Shown: positions 11,322 to 22,904 of the stretch, in pieces
Layout: every line of letters begins with the position of its first letter
Position numbering within the stretch: position 1 is the stretch's first letter
NCBI GenBank assembly: GCA_045837725.1
Contig: JBEWZL010000146.1
Location: 42,399 to 106,398 of the forward strand
DNA length: 64,000 nucleotides
DNA from: Vermamoeba vermiformis
Taxonomy: Eukaryota > Tubulinea > Echinamoebida
Direction: 5' to 3'
The notes under the pieces: model-generated
Told to the model about the DNA's origin: nothing
Database searches by the model: none
Seen by the model: only the letters and a program-made list of their open reading frames with translations
Program-made: the position numbers and the translations under genes

Positions 11322-12325
11322 ATGTCTCAGTCTTTCGCAATACAACGAAGCAGCCAGCAGCGTCATCATCAACGACAGCATTTTGTCGTTAAGAGCCAAC
11401 AGCAGCAGCGGGTTTCCCTTCTTCGATCCCGCTCCATGCATTCCTACCAGCGATTGGTTTTGCAGTGCGCAGACGAGGAATCCGAGGCCAGCGCCGATCG
11501 CGAAGGCGAGAACGGACCTATTTGCGAACACAGTGAACACCGTGAGCGTCTCGAGCACACTTGGGAAACAGGGAAGCCTCGCTCCTTTAGAAGTTGTTCC
11601 CCAAGTCTCGAGTCAAACTACATCCCGAAAGCCTTGTGCTTACATTGTTAAGCAAGGCTACACCATCGAGCAGCCCCTGATGCAAACTTCTAAGTTGTGG
11701 AGTTTGTTGAAGGACGAGAAGAGAAAGAACGAGCCTGCTTTGATGACTAACCACTTCGTGGCCAAGACCAAGATGCAGGGATTCAAATTCTCTGAGGGAG
11801 GCTCGAAGATCATGAACTTGCCCAACGTAAGTACTAAATTTCCGGATTTTTCTTTCTATCAACAGAAGAATTAATTCTTTGCCCATCTAGGCTGGAGGAT
11901 CTTCTGAGGCTTCAGAGGTCATGTCCTTCGAATTGTTGGCTGATATGTTCAACGCCAAGTTGCTCTTCACCGAAATGGAGTTGAACTACGGACCTGGTAG
12001 CAAAATCACCGACTTCTCCGTGCAAATCCAAGGCGAGACTGTCGGAGTGTCCGTTACGCGAGCCATGAAGTTCAGGGGCACTTTCACTTTGGAGGACGCC
12101 ACCAAGCTCTTGGAGAAGAAAATGATGGGAGTCATCATGTCTACTCAAGGTGTCAGCCGAAGCCAGCGATGGGGCCGACAGATCTTGCACGTGTGGGTTG
12201 AGAAGGCTTATATGGCCGACTTGATCGTGCAGGCCTACGAGCAGTTGAGCGACGAGATCAAGAGCAACACCGCCGTGATGGTTACTACTGTCTCCAACGC
12301 CGAGTGGTTGTTCTATGCTTATTAA
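11322..12325 (+). CDS. unrecognised conserved-looking protein, uncertain 5' end
   Basis: The C-terminal two thirds is convincing: an exon ending at 11826, an intron to 11890, and a final exon 11891-12325. It includes SFELLADMFNAKLLFTEMEL, TDFSVQIQGETVGVSVTRAM, TLEDATKLLEKKMMGVIM, and a Trp-rich end (ILHVWVEKAYMADLIVQAY). The strand-turn-strand with an acidic residue before VGVSVTRA faintly recalls PD-(D/E)XK nuclease cores, but this is only a suspicion. The 5' part is unclear: the first ATG at 11322 opens a Gln/Arg-rich frame that ends at 11651, whereas the frame leading into the good exon has no ATG before about 11679. Either translation starts internally, an intron lies in 11330-11650, or a base is wrong there. 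Confidence 0.5.
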
Positions 12326-12556
12326 TTAGGCCACAAACCACTCACTCGATCTGCTGTAAAATTGTACACTAGCCAAAAATCAAGTGCGTTAATAAATAAT
12401 ACTATTAATGCCACGCATTGTGAATTGTCTTACAGATTTTCATCTCGCTTCTGTAGCATGCGCACCTCGTGAAACCGCCAACATTTTTTCCGGTTTTGTA
12501 GCTCGTTGTTTTTCGTCATTTTTTAGTTTTAAATTGACAATAACGCAGACGTTGCT

Positions 12557-13036
12557 ATGAATAAGTTCTTTCTTTTTTCAGCCGCTCTTCTGTGGCTTAC
12601 CTATGCTTGGTCACCCGTCGAGGCGCAGACTGATAGATGCGCTCAGTACACTACCAACAGGACTTGTCTCAGCGACGGAGGTTGTGGATGTACTTATTTG
12701 ATTTGCAACAGTAGAGCGTAAGGTCCTTTCTATCGAGCGATTTAAGGAATATTACATATTTTTTAAGTAAAAATTAAAGCTGTAATTACCTTAGACTCAC
12801 AACGTTGCAGGAGCTGCGTTGCTGCTAATGAGACTACTGGAAGACCTTTGAATATGCCCAAGTGCACTAGCTCTCAATGGTGGTACATTTGCGCGGGTAA
12901 TGATGACGATCAGAACGAGACTCCCGCTGTTAAGGCTATTCTCATCGTTTTATCCTGTGCCATCATCATCGGTGCTGGCGTTGGTGCATATATCTGGTAC
13001 AGAGCTCGAAGAAGAAGATACGCTACCGTCGTGTAA
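12557..13036 (+). CDS. small Cys-rich type I membrane protein (tandem copy 1)
   Basis: Two exons (12557-12717, 12811-13036) encode about 128 residues. A signal peptide (FFLFSAALLWLTYAWSPVEA) is followed by a short Cys-rich ectodomain (CAQYTTNRTC, GGCGCTYLIC, SCVAANETTG, PKCT, WYICAG), a single membrane helix (AILIVLSCAIIIGAGVGAYIW) and a short basic tail (RARRRRYATVV). The cysteine pattern resembles PSI or plexin-like mini-domains. The next gene is its paralog with an intron at the same place and phase. It is probably a surface receptor or adhesion protein; no ligand can be inferred. Confidence 0.8.
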
Positions 13037-13268
13037 GCGATCGAGGTTTTAGCTAAAACCTAAAAAAAATCAATTAAAAAGATTAATCGCCGTTCAATGG
13101 TATTAAATTGATGTCCTATGCTTACGTAAACATGAACAGCTCTAATATTTCGATTATCTTGATTCATTCCGATGTGATCGCCTTTGCTAGTACAATTTCT
13201 CGTTTCGTTTTTTTCTTGTATTTACGCTGTGCGAAAGAAACAAACCACAACATTATGTTAAGGTAGCA

Positions 13269-13739
13269 ATGAACATACTTACGCTATTGTATTCGATTGT
13301 TATACTGTTCACCTACCTTTGGTCACCAGTACTCGCTGTGGAAAATGGATGCGGCCAGTACAAGACCAATGAGACTTGCCTGGCTCAAGGAAGCTGCAAT
13401 TGTGCATTTATAATATGTAACGGAACCTCGTAAGCTTAAAATCTCAATCAGCAGTAACGTAGATAACTATACTTACGAATGCGCGGTTGTTTTCTATTTA
13501 GATCTTGTGTGGCTTCAAATAACGGCATTCCTGTAAATATTATGAAGACTTGTGTTGGTAATAACGCGGCGTGGTATAATTGCACGACTAATACACCGGT
13601 GCAAGCGCCTCCATCTGCAGGCAGTGAATATTATTTGTTTGTGCTCTTCTTAATATTCGGAGTGACTCTAATTGTAGCTGCTGGTGCGTGTGTATTTGTA
13701 GTAATTAGGCGTAAAAAACGAAATTACGCCAAGATTTAA
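13269..13739 (+). CDS. small Cys-rich type I membrane protein (tandem copy 2)
   Basis: This is the paralog of the preceding gene, starting 233 bp after its stop, with the same two-exon layout (13269-13430, 13501-13739) and intron phase. It shares CGQYKTNETCLAQGSCNCAF and SCVASNNG in the ectodomain, a signal peptide containing the same WSPV boundary, a membrane helix (YLFVLFLIFGVTLIVAAGACVFVV) and a tail RRKKRNYAKI. The juxtamembrane linker is Pro/Ser-rich and differs from copy 1. A tyrosine lies at the same position of both tails (RYATVV versus NYAKI). Function is unknown; tandem duplication suggests a diversifying surface family. Confidence 0.8.
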
Positions 13740-14007
13740 AAAAAATAAATATCGAATCTGACCGTTGCAATTTGAAATGTGTGTATTCCGTCCCGAGGTA
13801 GGACCGGGTTATATTGGTAGCGGACAGAGCAATACGACGATAAATACACTATCGGCAGCTGCGGGACTGCATTGTGTTTGGGACTGGTTGTGTTCAAAGG
13901 TAATTTAGAAAATGTCTATTTTATCCAATAAAATTCTTACTCCTGTTGAGGAGACAATAATTGTATTTTAATATTATAGTTTATGTATTTATAGATTCAA
14001 GTATAGA

Positions 14008-17000
14008 ATGGCGGAAAGTGCTGGGTCGTTAATATCTGAGATCCGACTGTTCAAGACAGATGATAGATTTGTGTTGCAGCCAGCAAAAGATAATGCTCCT
14101 TGCGTAGTAATAGAGCGCAAGTCACGTAGATATGCTATACAATCAGGTAAAGCAATTAAAGAACAAGAGTATCTGATAATGAATCAATTAATTCGTGTAG
14201 ATGGCACGCGCAAATTGAAAATTAAATTTAATTAAATCGATTATACTGTATAAATAATACCTGCTAAATATGGGCTATTATTGCCGTTTGCTAATAATTT
14301 AAGCAGTTGATACATCGAAGCTGGGCGAATCCGAACTTATTTTTGGCGTTATCGGTGTGCTGAAGCTGTTATCAGGTAACTATAGCACTACATTATAACT
14401 AACTCAACTCGAAATACAGTATAGTTATTTCTGAAATTCAGTCAATACCGAAGATATTTACGGCGCGCGATCTGCTGTACTAATTTTCTCCATTTCAGGA
14501 CCCTATTTATTAGTTATTAAAGAAAAATCGTTGGTCGGTATGATCGACGGTCACTGTATATATAAATTGATTAGACCTGGCCTCTATCCATTCGAAAACT
14601 CGCAATCAGATCTCTCTGAAACACAGGTGAGCTGCCCGATAATACTATTTTATTCTTATTTAGCATATAGATGGATGTAGTAACGATATTTCTATTTTAG
14701 AAAAAGCAAGAACATACCTACGTTAACTTAGTGGACACGCTGCTCAAATCCAAGGACTTTTATTTCTCTTATTCATTTGATATCACCAATTCGTTAAATA
14801 GACAACACGCCAAACGAAATGACACGTCGCCATTATATTTAAAGGTAATTATAATTACCTCATAAGATCTTCAATGGATTTGAAAATTAAAGCTAGCGCA
14901 ATTCGATTTCGAGCTATTAGTGGCCACTATTCTCAAGCCTCATATTATTAGGTCGACAAAAGGTTCTTTTGGAACGAGAAGCTCATGGAGGAGTTCATTA
15001 AATTGAACTTGTCCGAGTGGATCTTACCAATAATGCGTGGTATTATTCAAGTATTTATGGTGATCATGCAACAGCGCACCTTCGATTATATATTGATCTC
15101 GCGACGATCTAAATTCAGAGCTGGCACGCGTTACGAGACCAGAGGTGTGGACAGCAATGGAAATGTTGCTAATTATATTGAGACTGAACAGGTACGGCTA
15201 TAAAATAGTAAATAATGGGCACTATACTAATATCTAGTATAATTAGCTACTGCATATTGATGGACACAAACTGTCTTACATCCAAACACGAGGCTCGATC
15301 CCGTTAGTTTGGGAACAGTCAGGCAGAAAATACACTCCTATTCCTAAAATTAATCCAGACAAAGAATTAAACGTAAGTATTACGCATATATGGCCAAGCA
15401 TATGAAGAAATCAGACTGCATTGGCAATGGATCCATGAGATGTTTTGATGCGCTTGAACTAACCTATTTAACCAGATCAAATTGTTCCAAGCACATTTCC
15501 GAGAACAGTATCGGCTATATCAAGGCCAAGTCGTCGTCAGTTTGTTAGATCAAAAAGGACTTGAATTAGAACTCGCTCAAGCATACGACCATCATCTGAT
15601 GAACTACACTGACGATCTGTCCAAATTAACGTAGGTCAAGTTGCAAATTGATGCAAAGGTAGCTTAATGCAACTATTACTAACTTACACTCTTAGTTTCC
15701 GAGCATTCGATTTTCACGCAGAGTGCAAGGGAAACAACTACGACAATGTCTCGTTCTTGATCCAGGGACTGCATGAAGTACTGAACAAACAAGGGTAAGT
15801 ATAGCGATCGTTGAAATAGAATACAGCACGAAAAAATACACGTGCCATACGTATACCCAATAGACACGAAGATACCAGATTAATCCCAAATGCTCTTCCT
15901 TCATAGAGTGTTTGTTTCATGCCCTGGTTATATTCATACTATCCTCCAATCTAATTATTTTTTAGTTCCTACTTCTCCTCTTCTTACTAACGCTTCAATT
16001 CTATGATAGATTTTTCCATTTGAAGCCTAACGGCGATGTCTCAGCCACGCAATCAAGTGTTGTGCGTACGAACTGTTTGGACTGTCTCGATAGAACTAAC
16101 TTGGTCCAAGTATGCTCGAAAGCACTTTATTGATGTCAAATACTAATTAGTAATATTCTCGCAGAGCTTTTTTGGACGATTTATGCTCGCACAACAGTTG
16201 AAAGAATTCGACATTGCGTACAACCCTAAAGACTCGATTCTAGAAAAGATTTTGAAAGAAGGTAATGCGACCTTAATAATACTCGCGCATAGTACTAACC
16301 TGCATCGTAGCCTGGGCTAATAACGGAGATGCAATTAGCATGCAGTACGCGGGCACAGGAGCACTGAAGAGTGACTTCACACGTACTGGCAAAAGCACGA
16401 CTAAAGGCAATCTTAAGGATGGTGTGAACTCGTTGTCACGCTATTACATCAACAACTTCAGAGATCGGCTGCGTCAGATCGGTATCGATGTATTTTTGGG
16501 CAATTACTCGCTGAGCAATCACGAGGAAAGTGACAACGATCTGTTGGATCAGAATGGCATTTTGGTATGTTCTACGCATCATCACCGTCGTCTTCGTGTT
16601 ATCCTAACCTTGTCCAGAACGAAGATCAAATGCGTGCTATTGACGCGTGCCTGACATTCCTCGGTGAAGAGTTGGAGAAGAAAGAGGCCGAAGAAGGCAA
16701 GACTGAGCAGATTATCAATGCTTGGATCGTCATATCAATCAACAAGATGAGCAAAGAGCAAGAAAGAGTGCTAGTGCTGACCGACAACGTAAGTGGAGGC
16801 AGATCGACAGAACCGTTACGGGATCACTAACTTGCTGCTGCTAGGGCTTATATCGCTTCAAATATAACTTTAAAGGAAAGAAGATCATACATTTTAAGAG
16901 GAATTACTTCAACGAGATATCTTTCATTCTGAAAGGACCGTTCAAAGGATCATCCAAGTAAGATCCGTCGGTTGACCGTAGCAGCGACTCACGTGTGACT

Positions 17001-17300
17001 AATAACGCCTCCTATAGGAAATTCGGATTAGAAATCGCGTTGAACATCGATAAGCCCTTCTATCCTATGTACACTGCCATAGATTTCTCGCGCGAGAGCG
17101 TCAACAAGATCATCGAATCCATCAAAGACGCCCTGGACAGCTACAAAGTCCTTACAGGAGGGACTACGCAGACTATACCTATTATAGAAACAGAGCTCGC
17201 ACGGAAAAAGAACGCAACAAGTGCCATGCGACGCAGCATCGAGGAATCAGCGAATCAGGCGAGAACATCCACAGACAACAAGAAAAAACTAACTCAATAG
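14008..17300 (+). CDS. Sac-domain phosphoinositide phosphatase with hSac2-like C-terminus
   Basis: About twelve short exons run from ATG 14008 to the stop ending at 17300. The first intron is 14147-14306. The N-terminal Sac domain includes [19 protein letters not shown] and [13 protein letters not shown]. The catalytic CX5R motif is [12 protein letters not shown] near 16065, so it should be an active lipid phosphatase removing phosphate from inositol lipids. Downstream, [13 protein letters not shown] and [18 protein letters not shown] are typical Sac1-family text. The C-terminal part ([25 protein letters not shown], then [18 protein letters not shown]) resembles the hSac2 domain of INPP5F. 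No membrane helix is seen, which separates it from ER Sac1. The intron at 15797-16011 is long and contains a 78-bp repeat. Confidence 0.88.
15865..15942 (-). repeat. 78-bp intronic repeat, copy 1
   Basis: This segment of a Sac-gene intron matches 30451-30528 on the opposite strand with one difference in 78 positions. Similarity stops abruptly on both sides. In both hosts the cassette lies in the same orientation relative to transcription. It contains a possible small stem (ACCAG with CTGGT about 50 bp apart). No box C/D or H/ACA signature is evident. Confidence 0.8.
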
Positions 17301-17580
17301 CCCTGCGATCAATTGTACAATAAAACCCAGCTTGACGAATGTTGACGCTTTGGCAAAGCCCGATTTATTGGCAAGCTTTATTTAGCCGCAATGCTGATGA
17401 TTTCGAATAGTCCACAAAATCTTGGCTAGATAAAAATTATTCGTGTACTAATCGTGATTGCCTAATACTGCGAGCTTACATTTGAAATCTTTATGGGTTT
17501 TATATAAGTTTGATTTCTCGGCTCTTAGCAGATGCGTTCGGCCTGAGAAACTTTTGCTGAAATTACAGAAATAACTTAAG

Positions 17581-18338
17581 TTATTGCTTGTCACCAGAAC
17601 CATAATCGGCACCAGAGGCGAGCTTAACCTTCTTGATCATATCAGCCTCATCGAGTTCGTCGGTAGTGTTGGCGAAAACCTCGATGGCGAAATCCTGAAG
17701 TAGAGACAGAAGTGAGAAATAGGCCAATATCATTAACCATAAATAAGTCTACACGTGCAATTGTTCGATTGCCTATGAAATCATTTAGAGTGGAGAAATT
17801 ACTTACCTTGACGACTTGCTTTACAAAAGCCTTGTCAGTGGAGACACGAGCCTTCTTCAATGGAGGAACGCGCTCACCGACCCAAGTGAGGAAGATGAAC
17901 TTCTCTCTCTTGGCCTCATCGTCACCCCAAGTAACCTTGAAGTAACCGTAGATGCGCTCATCTTCCTTCAAGTGCTCGAGCAAGCCACTCAAACCACCAG
18001 AACCCTTGCCGAGAAGAGCCAAGTTGTTGTTATCGGCGTAGTTGAAGAGAATCCTATTAAATGAACGTGTCAGTGATTTTGTAAGCCAGTTTGACTTGAC
18101 TCCGTGCCAATCTCCCACAACGGCTAGCAAAGATATTTCAATAAATATCTACTGCGCCGATCTTGGATACATATTTAACGTGTAATCCATATCAACAAAA
18201 ATTGCGGAGAATACTAGCAGAGCAAGTCCGTTTCAGATCTGCATACCAGTCATCAGACGAGCCCTTTTGGCGAACCTCTTGGTAAGCGCTGCTGATTTCG
18301 TCAGCGAGGCGGAGAGAAGTACCAGTTCTGTTAGTCAT
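17581..18338 (-). CDS. coactosin-like actin-binding protein (ADF-H fold)
   Basis: Three exons: ATG at 18338 (MTNRTGTSLRLADEISSAYQEV), a roughly 185-bp intron, a central exon at about 18055-17806, and the last exon at about 17695-17581. The text ILFNYADNNNLALLGKG, RIYGYFKVTWGDDEAKREKFIFLTWVGE and KARVSTDKAFVKQVVKDFAIEVF follows coactosin closely, including the STDKxxVK actin-binding stretch. The length (about 140 residues) is normal. Coactosin binds F-actin and opposes capping. It converges with the Sac gene and diverges from the methyltransferase gene. Confidence 0.9.
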
Positions 18339-18707
18339 AGCGAGATGTGTTGGGGTGTAATTGAGATTTTTTGGATAAATGAGGCGAAGAAAATCTCTCG
18401 TTTTTATGACACAAAATTTTTCCAACGAGCACGGGATTGGTCAATTTCAATTTTGACAGAAACTTGGCAGTTTATCTCATATTATACGCCTTGTACAACA
18501 TCTCGTCTGCCGCCAGCGTAATTGACAAATGCACCACTTTTACCACGCGGCAAGAATGGCCATCCGGTCGTTTGTTGTAAAGCAGTAATGCCTGAAAGAT
18601 AACACGGAATCTTGTCAACGGGAGCGAATTTATTGGTTATATATCTTGATCGCAATTTTAAACTTATATAAAATTCGAAATTTACCTCGCGGGCTTATTG
18701 TTCAATA
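18339..18707. promoter_or_regulatory. divergent promoter region
   Basis: The 369 bp between the coactosin start and the methyltransferase start presumably hold both promoters. No specific motif was recognised. Confidence 0.35.
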
Positions 18708-20049
18708 ATGGCGGAGACCAACACAACAACGCGCGATCACGATGCTCAAGCAGCTGTGTATAATAACGAAGAGCCGCGAGGAGCTAAGCGGAAGTTGGAA
18801 GACAGTGAAGTTCTTGGATCAAATGCCACATCTGTCCAGAGCCCCACCAAAAAATTGAAGAGCAACGATTCTTCCGATAATAATAATAATAAGCAAGGGG
18901 GCGACGACTACATATTTTCAAATATTTCTACAGACTCGTCCTGGCAAGATCAATCGTTCAGTCTGTCACGACCTCGAAATAATCAGAACAACAGGCAAAG
19001 ATCCAATAAGAAAAAGAAAAAAATCAATAATGGTCAGAAGTGGTTTCAATACGGCAATTATCCCGATTACTACGATTATCGAACAAAAGGGCTCGATCCA
19101 CGTATAAAAGCCTTGAAAAAAGAATGGTTTGAGAATAAGAAGTGCCTCGACATAGGATGCAATTCAGGCAAATTCACTATTGATGTTGGTAAGCTTGTTC
19201 GAATGTTCTTAGCATACGGATGTGCTAATACTAATTCATAGCAATGTACTTCCGACCAAAGAGTATTCTAGGAATTGATATCGACGCAAAGCTAATAGAA
19301 GCAGCAATTAAGCACCTTGAAGAGCGAAAAGAGTTCGATTCAATTGCGCAGAGTAGTCAGGTAAGTGTACAAAGAGCGCGTGTCATATGCGCTGTTTACA
19401 CTAATAATCCATGGCTGTAGGATCAGTCTTCGAGTAAAAATGATGTAAATAGCTCAGAAGGTACCGAGAAGAGTGCAAATACATATGATCGAAGAGAGAT
19501 AGTGAAGTTCAGGCAAGAAAATTGTGTCGAGAATGACGTCTGGGACGAAAAGTTTGAAGTAATTTTTTGGTAAGTGTCTCGTTGATGAATGTATATAGTA
19601 CTAATACTAGAACAGCATGAGTGTAGTGAAGTGGATTCATTTGAATTGGGGCGATGACGGCGTGCGACGACTGTTCAAAAAAGTGCACGAACACTTAGAG
19701 GACGGAGGGCTGTTTGTATTGGAAGCTCAACCTTGGAGCTCTTACAAAAAGAAACAACGTGCAAGTGAGGTAAGTTGATTACTCCTACCGTGTGATATCT
19801 GTTGGATCCTTTGCGATCTAAATCTGACTCTCGTTCTGTCGCCAGGTGACAAAGCAAATGTACAAGACTATCAGGTTATATCCTGAAGATTTCAAAGGCC
19901 TATTAGAGTCAATCGGGTTTGAGCTTGTTGAAGAAGTAGTGCCACAAGAGATAAAGAAAGGATTTGGTCGCTCGATTGCCATCTACAGAAAGAAAGCGCC
20001 GCAGTTGGCGGTTACGCAACAAACTAATGTACAGGACACCATTAAATAA
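18708..20049 (+). CDS. Bin3/MePCE-type RNA 5'-phosphate methyltransferase
   Basis: Exons: 18708-19186, about 19242-19360, 19420-19570, 19617-19768 and 19846-20049. The first 110 residues are charged and disordered with basic patches (KKLKSNDSS, KKKKKINNGQ). Then comes the Bin3 hallmark FQYGNYPDYYDYR, followed by SAM-binding motif I LDIGCNSGKFT, motif II ILGIDIDAKLIEAAI, and the Bin3 block SVVKWIHLNWGDDGVRRLF and FVLEAQPWSSYKKK. MePCE adds a gamma-monomethyl cap to 7SK or U6-like RNA; relatives also methylate small RNAs. The C-terminal LYPEDFKGLLESIGF completes the fold. The RNA substrate here is unknown. Confidence 0.9.
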
Positions 20050-20300
20050 GGTATTGTAAGGCTGACAGGCCTCGGAAAATTACTTCCTTCAAACAGTTTT
20101 CTGATTTTACGCATTGCTGCAATTAGTAGATGTGCTATCTAAAATCAATCAAACACATTATCGTTACTATTCTCTATTATATATTTCATTCTTTGTTTTT
20201 TCTGTTCACACTGCGTCTCATTGAATTTGTGAATCGGCCACCGTATAATGCGTGACCGCGGAACGGTTATTATTATTAGCAAACAATACGAGTTACAAGC

Positions 20301-22713
20301 ATGAAGTCATTGTTTTTTATTTTAGTTACTTTGGTTAGTGTTCAACTTACTTGGGCCAGTCAAGACCTGTTGCTGGATGGTGTTCTTTCGGCCGAAGCCG
20401 TCGCCAACGACCGATGCCTTTCAGCCTCGAACCTTACCTATACTGTCAACAAATTATTAAGCCAAGAGATTGTCACTGCCCTTGCCACTTTGCAAGCGGA
20501 TCCCACGCAATCCATCGCGAACATCACTGCATTCCTTAAAACGGTGTATACCGTAGCCTTATCAACCAACCCTTATTGGCTCGCCGGATATTCGACAAAC
20601 GCCTACTGTAAGTTCAATCGATTTCGTAACAAGTCAAGCGAAGATTGATTGCCTCGATGCGTGAAAGCAAGCAACCAAAAAAAAAACCAAAAGCGGAACC
20701 ATAGGAACAAAAAAAAACCCGCGAAAAAGGGGATTGAAGGGATGGAGGAGGTTTTGGGAGGGGAAAAAGAGTACGCCAACAGAGGAGGTGGAAGAGAAGG
20801 AAAGAAAGTTAAACTGAAAATGGCCCAGGATAAAAAATACCCTGGGCGAGGGACCGGTAAGAACCCGGGGCTGTGAGGGGCCTGGGGGAAGAAATCCGTT
20901 CCCCCGAGGGTGAGCCCGGCTCGCGAAAGCGTTTTGATTTTTTTTTGAGTGAGTTGTTTTCTATCCATGATTACCTAACGAAATGGATGAGTCTCGCTCA
21001 CTGCTATTTATGAAGATTTGACGAGCGTCAGTTGTGTAAAATTCCAGTTTCCAGTTTCTCCGCACTTGACTTGTCCGATCGCGATTTGACATCTTGGCGT
21101 TTCAGTTGGCTTTGCTAGCGACAGCGTCTATTCCTTCCGTAACTGCAGTCTGCCCGAAAACGCTTTGCTGCCGGGCTGCCAGTCAGTCCCAGCACCGGCC
21201 ATGCTTGCTTTCATCCGTAACAACGTTACTTTCGTTGACAACAGCCGACACGTGTGGTCTGTAGACAACGAAGGAAATTTGATTGAGGAGCTCTATGTTG
21301 AGAAGAGAGAATCGTTTGCTACCAGAAACCTTTGGTAAGATCCAGAAAAAAAACCGAATCCCGCCATTGTGAAATTCTTATCTTTAACGCCGATGATATT
21401 ACCACTTTCTTTATTATTGTACCGAGTTAATTCGAATGATTGGCATCATAAATTCTAAATTATAATTTCAGGTACTCTTCTCCGGGCTGGATCTCGTTCA
21501 CTTCGCTCACCAGCGGCCTTCAAACATTTACCTACAGCAAGGTCATTCCTGGTATCGAAGGCGCCGTTGCCGTTAGCGACCGCAGTTTCCGCGAACCGTG
21601 TGCTCCGTGCATCCAATCTGCCCCTGCCGTATCGAGCGCGGAAGAATTGAACAACGCGGCTGTTACTCAACCGAGCACTTTGCAGGACTTAATCACCTTG
21701 ACCAAAGCTGTTTGGAACGCTGTCCACAAGTAAGTTTAAGCTTTAAAAAGGTGACGTCCGTATGACCCTTTATGACACGTTGATGCGCGTAAGACTGGCT
21801 TATATCAATTATGATGTGATGACATTCAAATACACATGTCAGACTTAAGCCCTTAAAGACGTTTAATTAGTACAATAACATGATAGTTCTTCGTGCTATA
21901 TTAATTAACTATCTAGTGCGTCTGCTGCTCAAGTTGGTTTCCCCAGCGGAGATTTCATTCAAGTGAAGAATTGCGCTGACCGAGCTACCGAGCCTAGCGA
22001 GTCTTATTGCGCACCCGTAAGTCTTCGAAACATTTTAACTTAAGCTATTAAGATAGAATCCAATACCATACAATCATGCCGATTTTGCATTTTTTGTGAT
22101 AAGGCTTGACTTTAACGTGTGCTGTAACCTGTTACTCGTTCGTAGTGACGAAATATCATTCGTTCTTCTATTATTATCTTCTGACGAACGATATTCCATT
22201 CTCTTCGTATGATAACGGATATTTCTCATATGTCGGCATTGACCAACCAACTTTCCAAATCTCCTTCTAAATACTGTTACAAATCCTTAGGGTACTACCA
22301 GCCACGTCGCTGCTATCTACAGTCCCGCGATTCTCAGCACGGAGTCCATTCGTGTCTTCAACGTTTCCGAGACTGGCGATCTCGTCACTACGGCATACGT
22401 GGACTATCAAGGCCGCAACAGCACCTCGCAACCCTGGTACGCTGTCGGACAACAAGGCATGGGCTTCTCTCCCATCTACCGCCTCGCAGACAGCACATTA
22501 GTCCGTTCGTTTGTTATTGGCCGCGGTGTGGAGTCCGTTGTGGCCGCTGACACGCTCGAAGAAGAGTGCGCGACCAGTGCACCTGTTTCGACCAATCAGC
22601 CGCAAGCTCAGCAATCATCGCCTAAGGCACAATCGCCGCAAGTTTCCTCCGCGACCGTTGTTTCTTTGACGATTGTATCGATTGTATCTATCGTGGTGTG
22701 CGCGTTCTTGTAA
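20301..22713 (+). CDS. secreted, probably GPI-anchored surface protein
   Basis: ATG at 20301 gives a signal peptide (SLFFILVTLVSVQLTWA). Later exons lie near 21104-21334, 21472-21730, 21917-22017 and 22292-22713. The ectodomain has Asn-glycosylation sequons (NLTY, NNVTF, NVSE, NSTS) and scattered cysteines. The C-terminus is Ser/Gln-rich followed by a hydrophobic tail (VVSLTIVSIVSIVVCAFL) with no cytoplasmic residues, as in GPI attachment signals. I do not recognise a family. The first intron (about 20607-21103) is far longer than usual and contains a block of low-complexity, abnormal composition that looks like poor base calling (see 20667-20960). Confidence 0.6.
20667..20960. other. anomalous G/A-rich block, probable low-quality sequence
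   Basis: This part of a long intron has runs of A and G (for example A8-A10 and GGGG) and doubled bases unlike everything nearby. It resembles the degraded end of a read rather than genomic sequence. Confidence 0.5.
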
Positions 22714-22904
22714 ACACTATAATAAAAAATAGCGCTGCGATTTCGAAAGAGAATATCCTTTCCAGCTCTGGGATATTGGCTTTTCATTGGGCCAAAAGAG
22801 TTTCCTCTTTTTTTAAATTGTGGTTGTTTCACGTGTCAGAAAAAGTGCGGAATGCACCAGATTTGAAAATATTCTCTTCGCTCATTTGTCATACCTTTAG
22901 CGTC

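Noticed and set aside
11313-11558. Hydrophobic minus-strand small membrane protein
   Set aside because: No ATG, no splice context, and it overlaps the plus-strand gene's 5' end; probably chance.
20649-20968. Basic proteins on both strands
   Set aside because: They lie in the low-quality purine-rich block.
22698-22904. Longer N-terminus for the AAA protein
   Set aside because: It overlaps the end of the preceding gene; the ATG at 22905 gives a better start.
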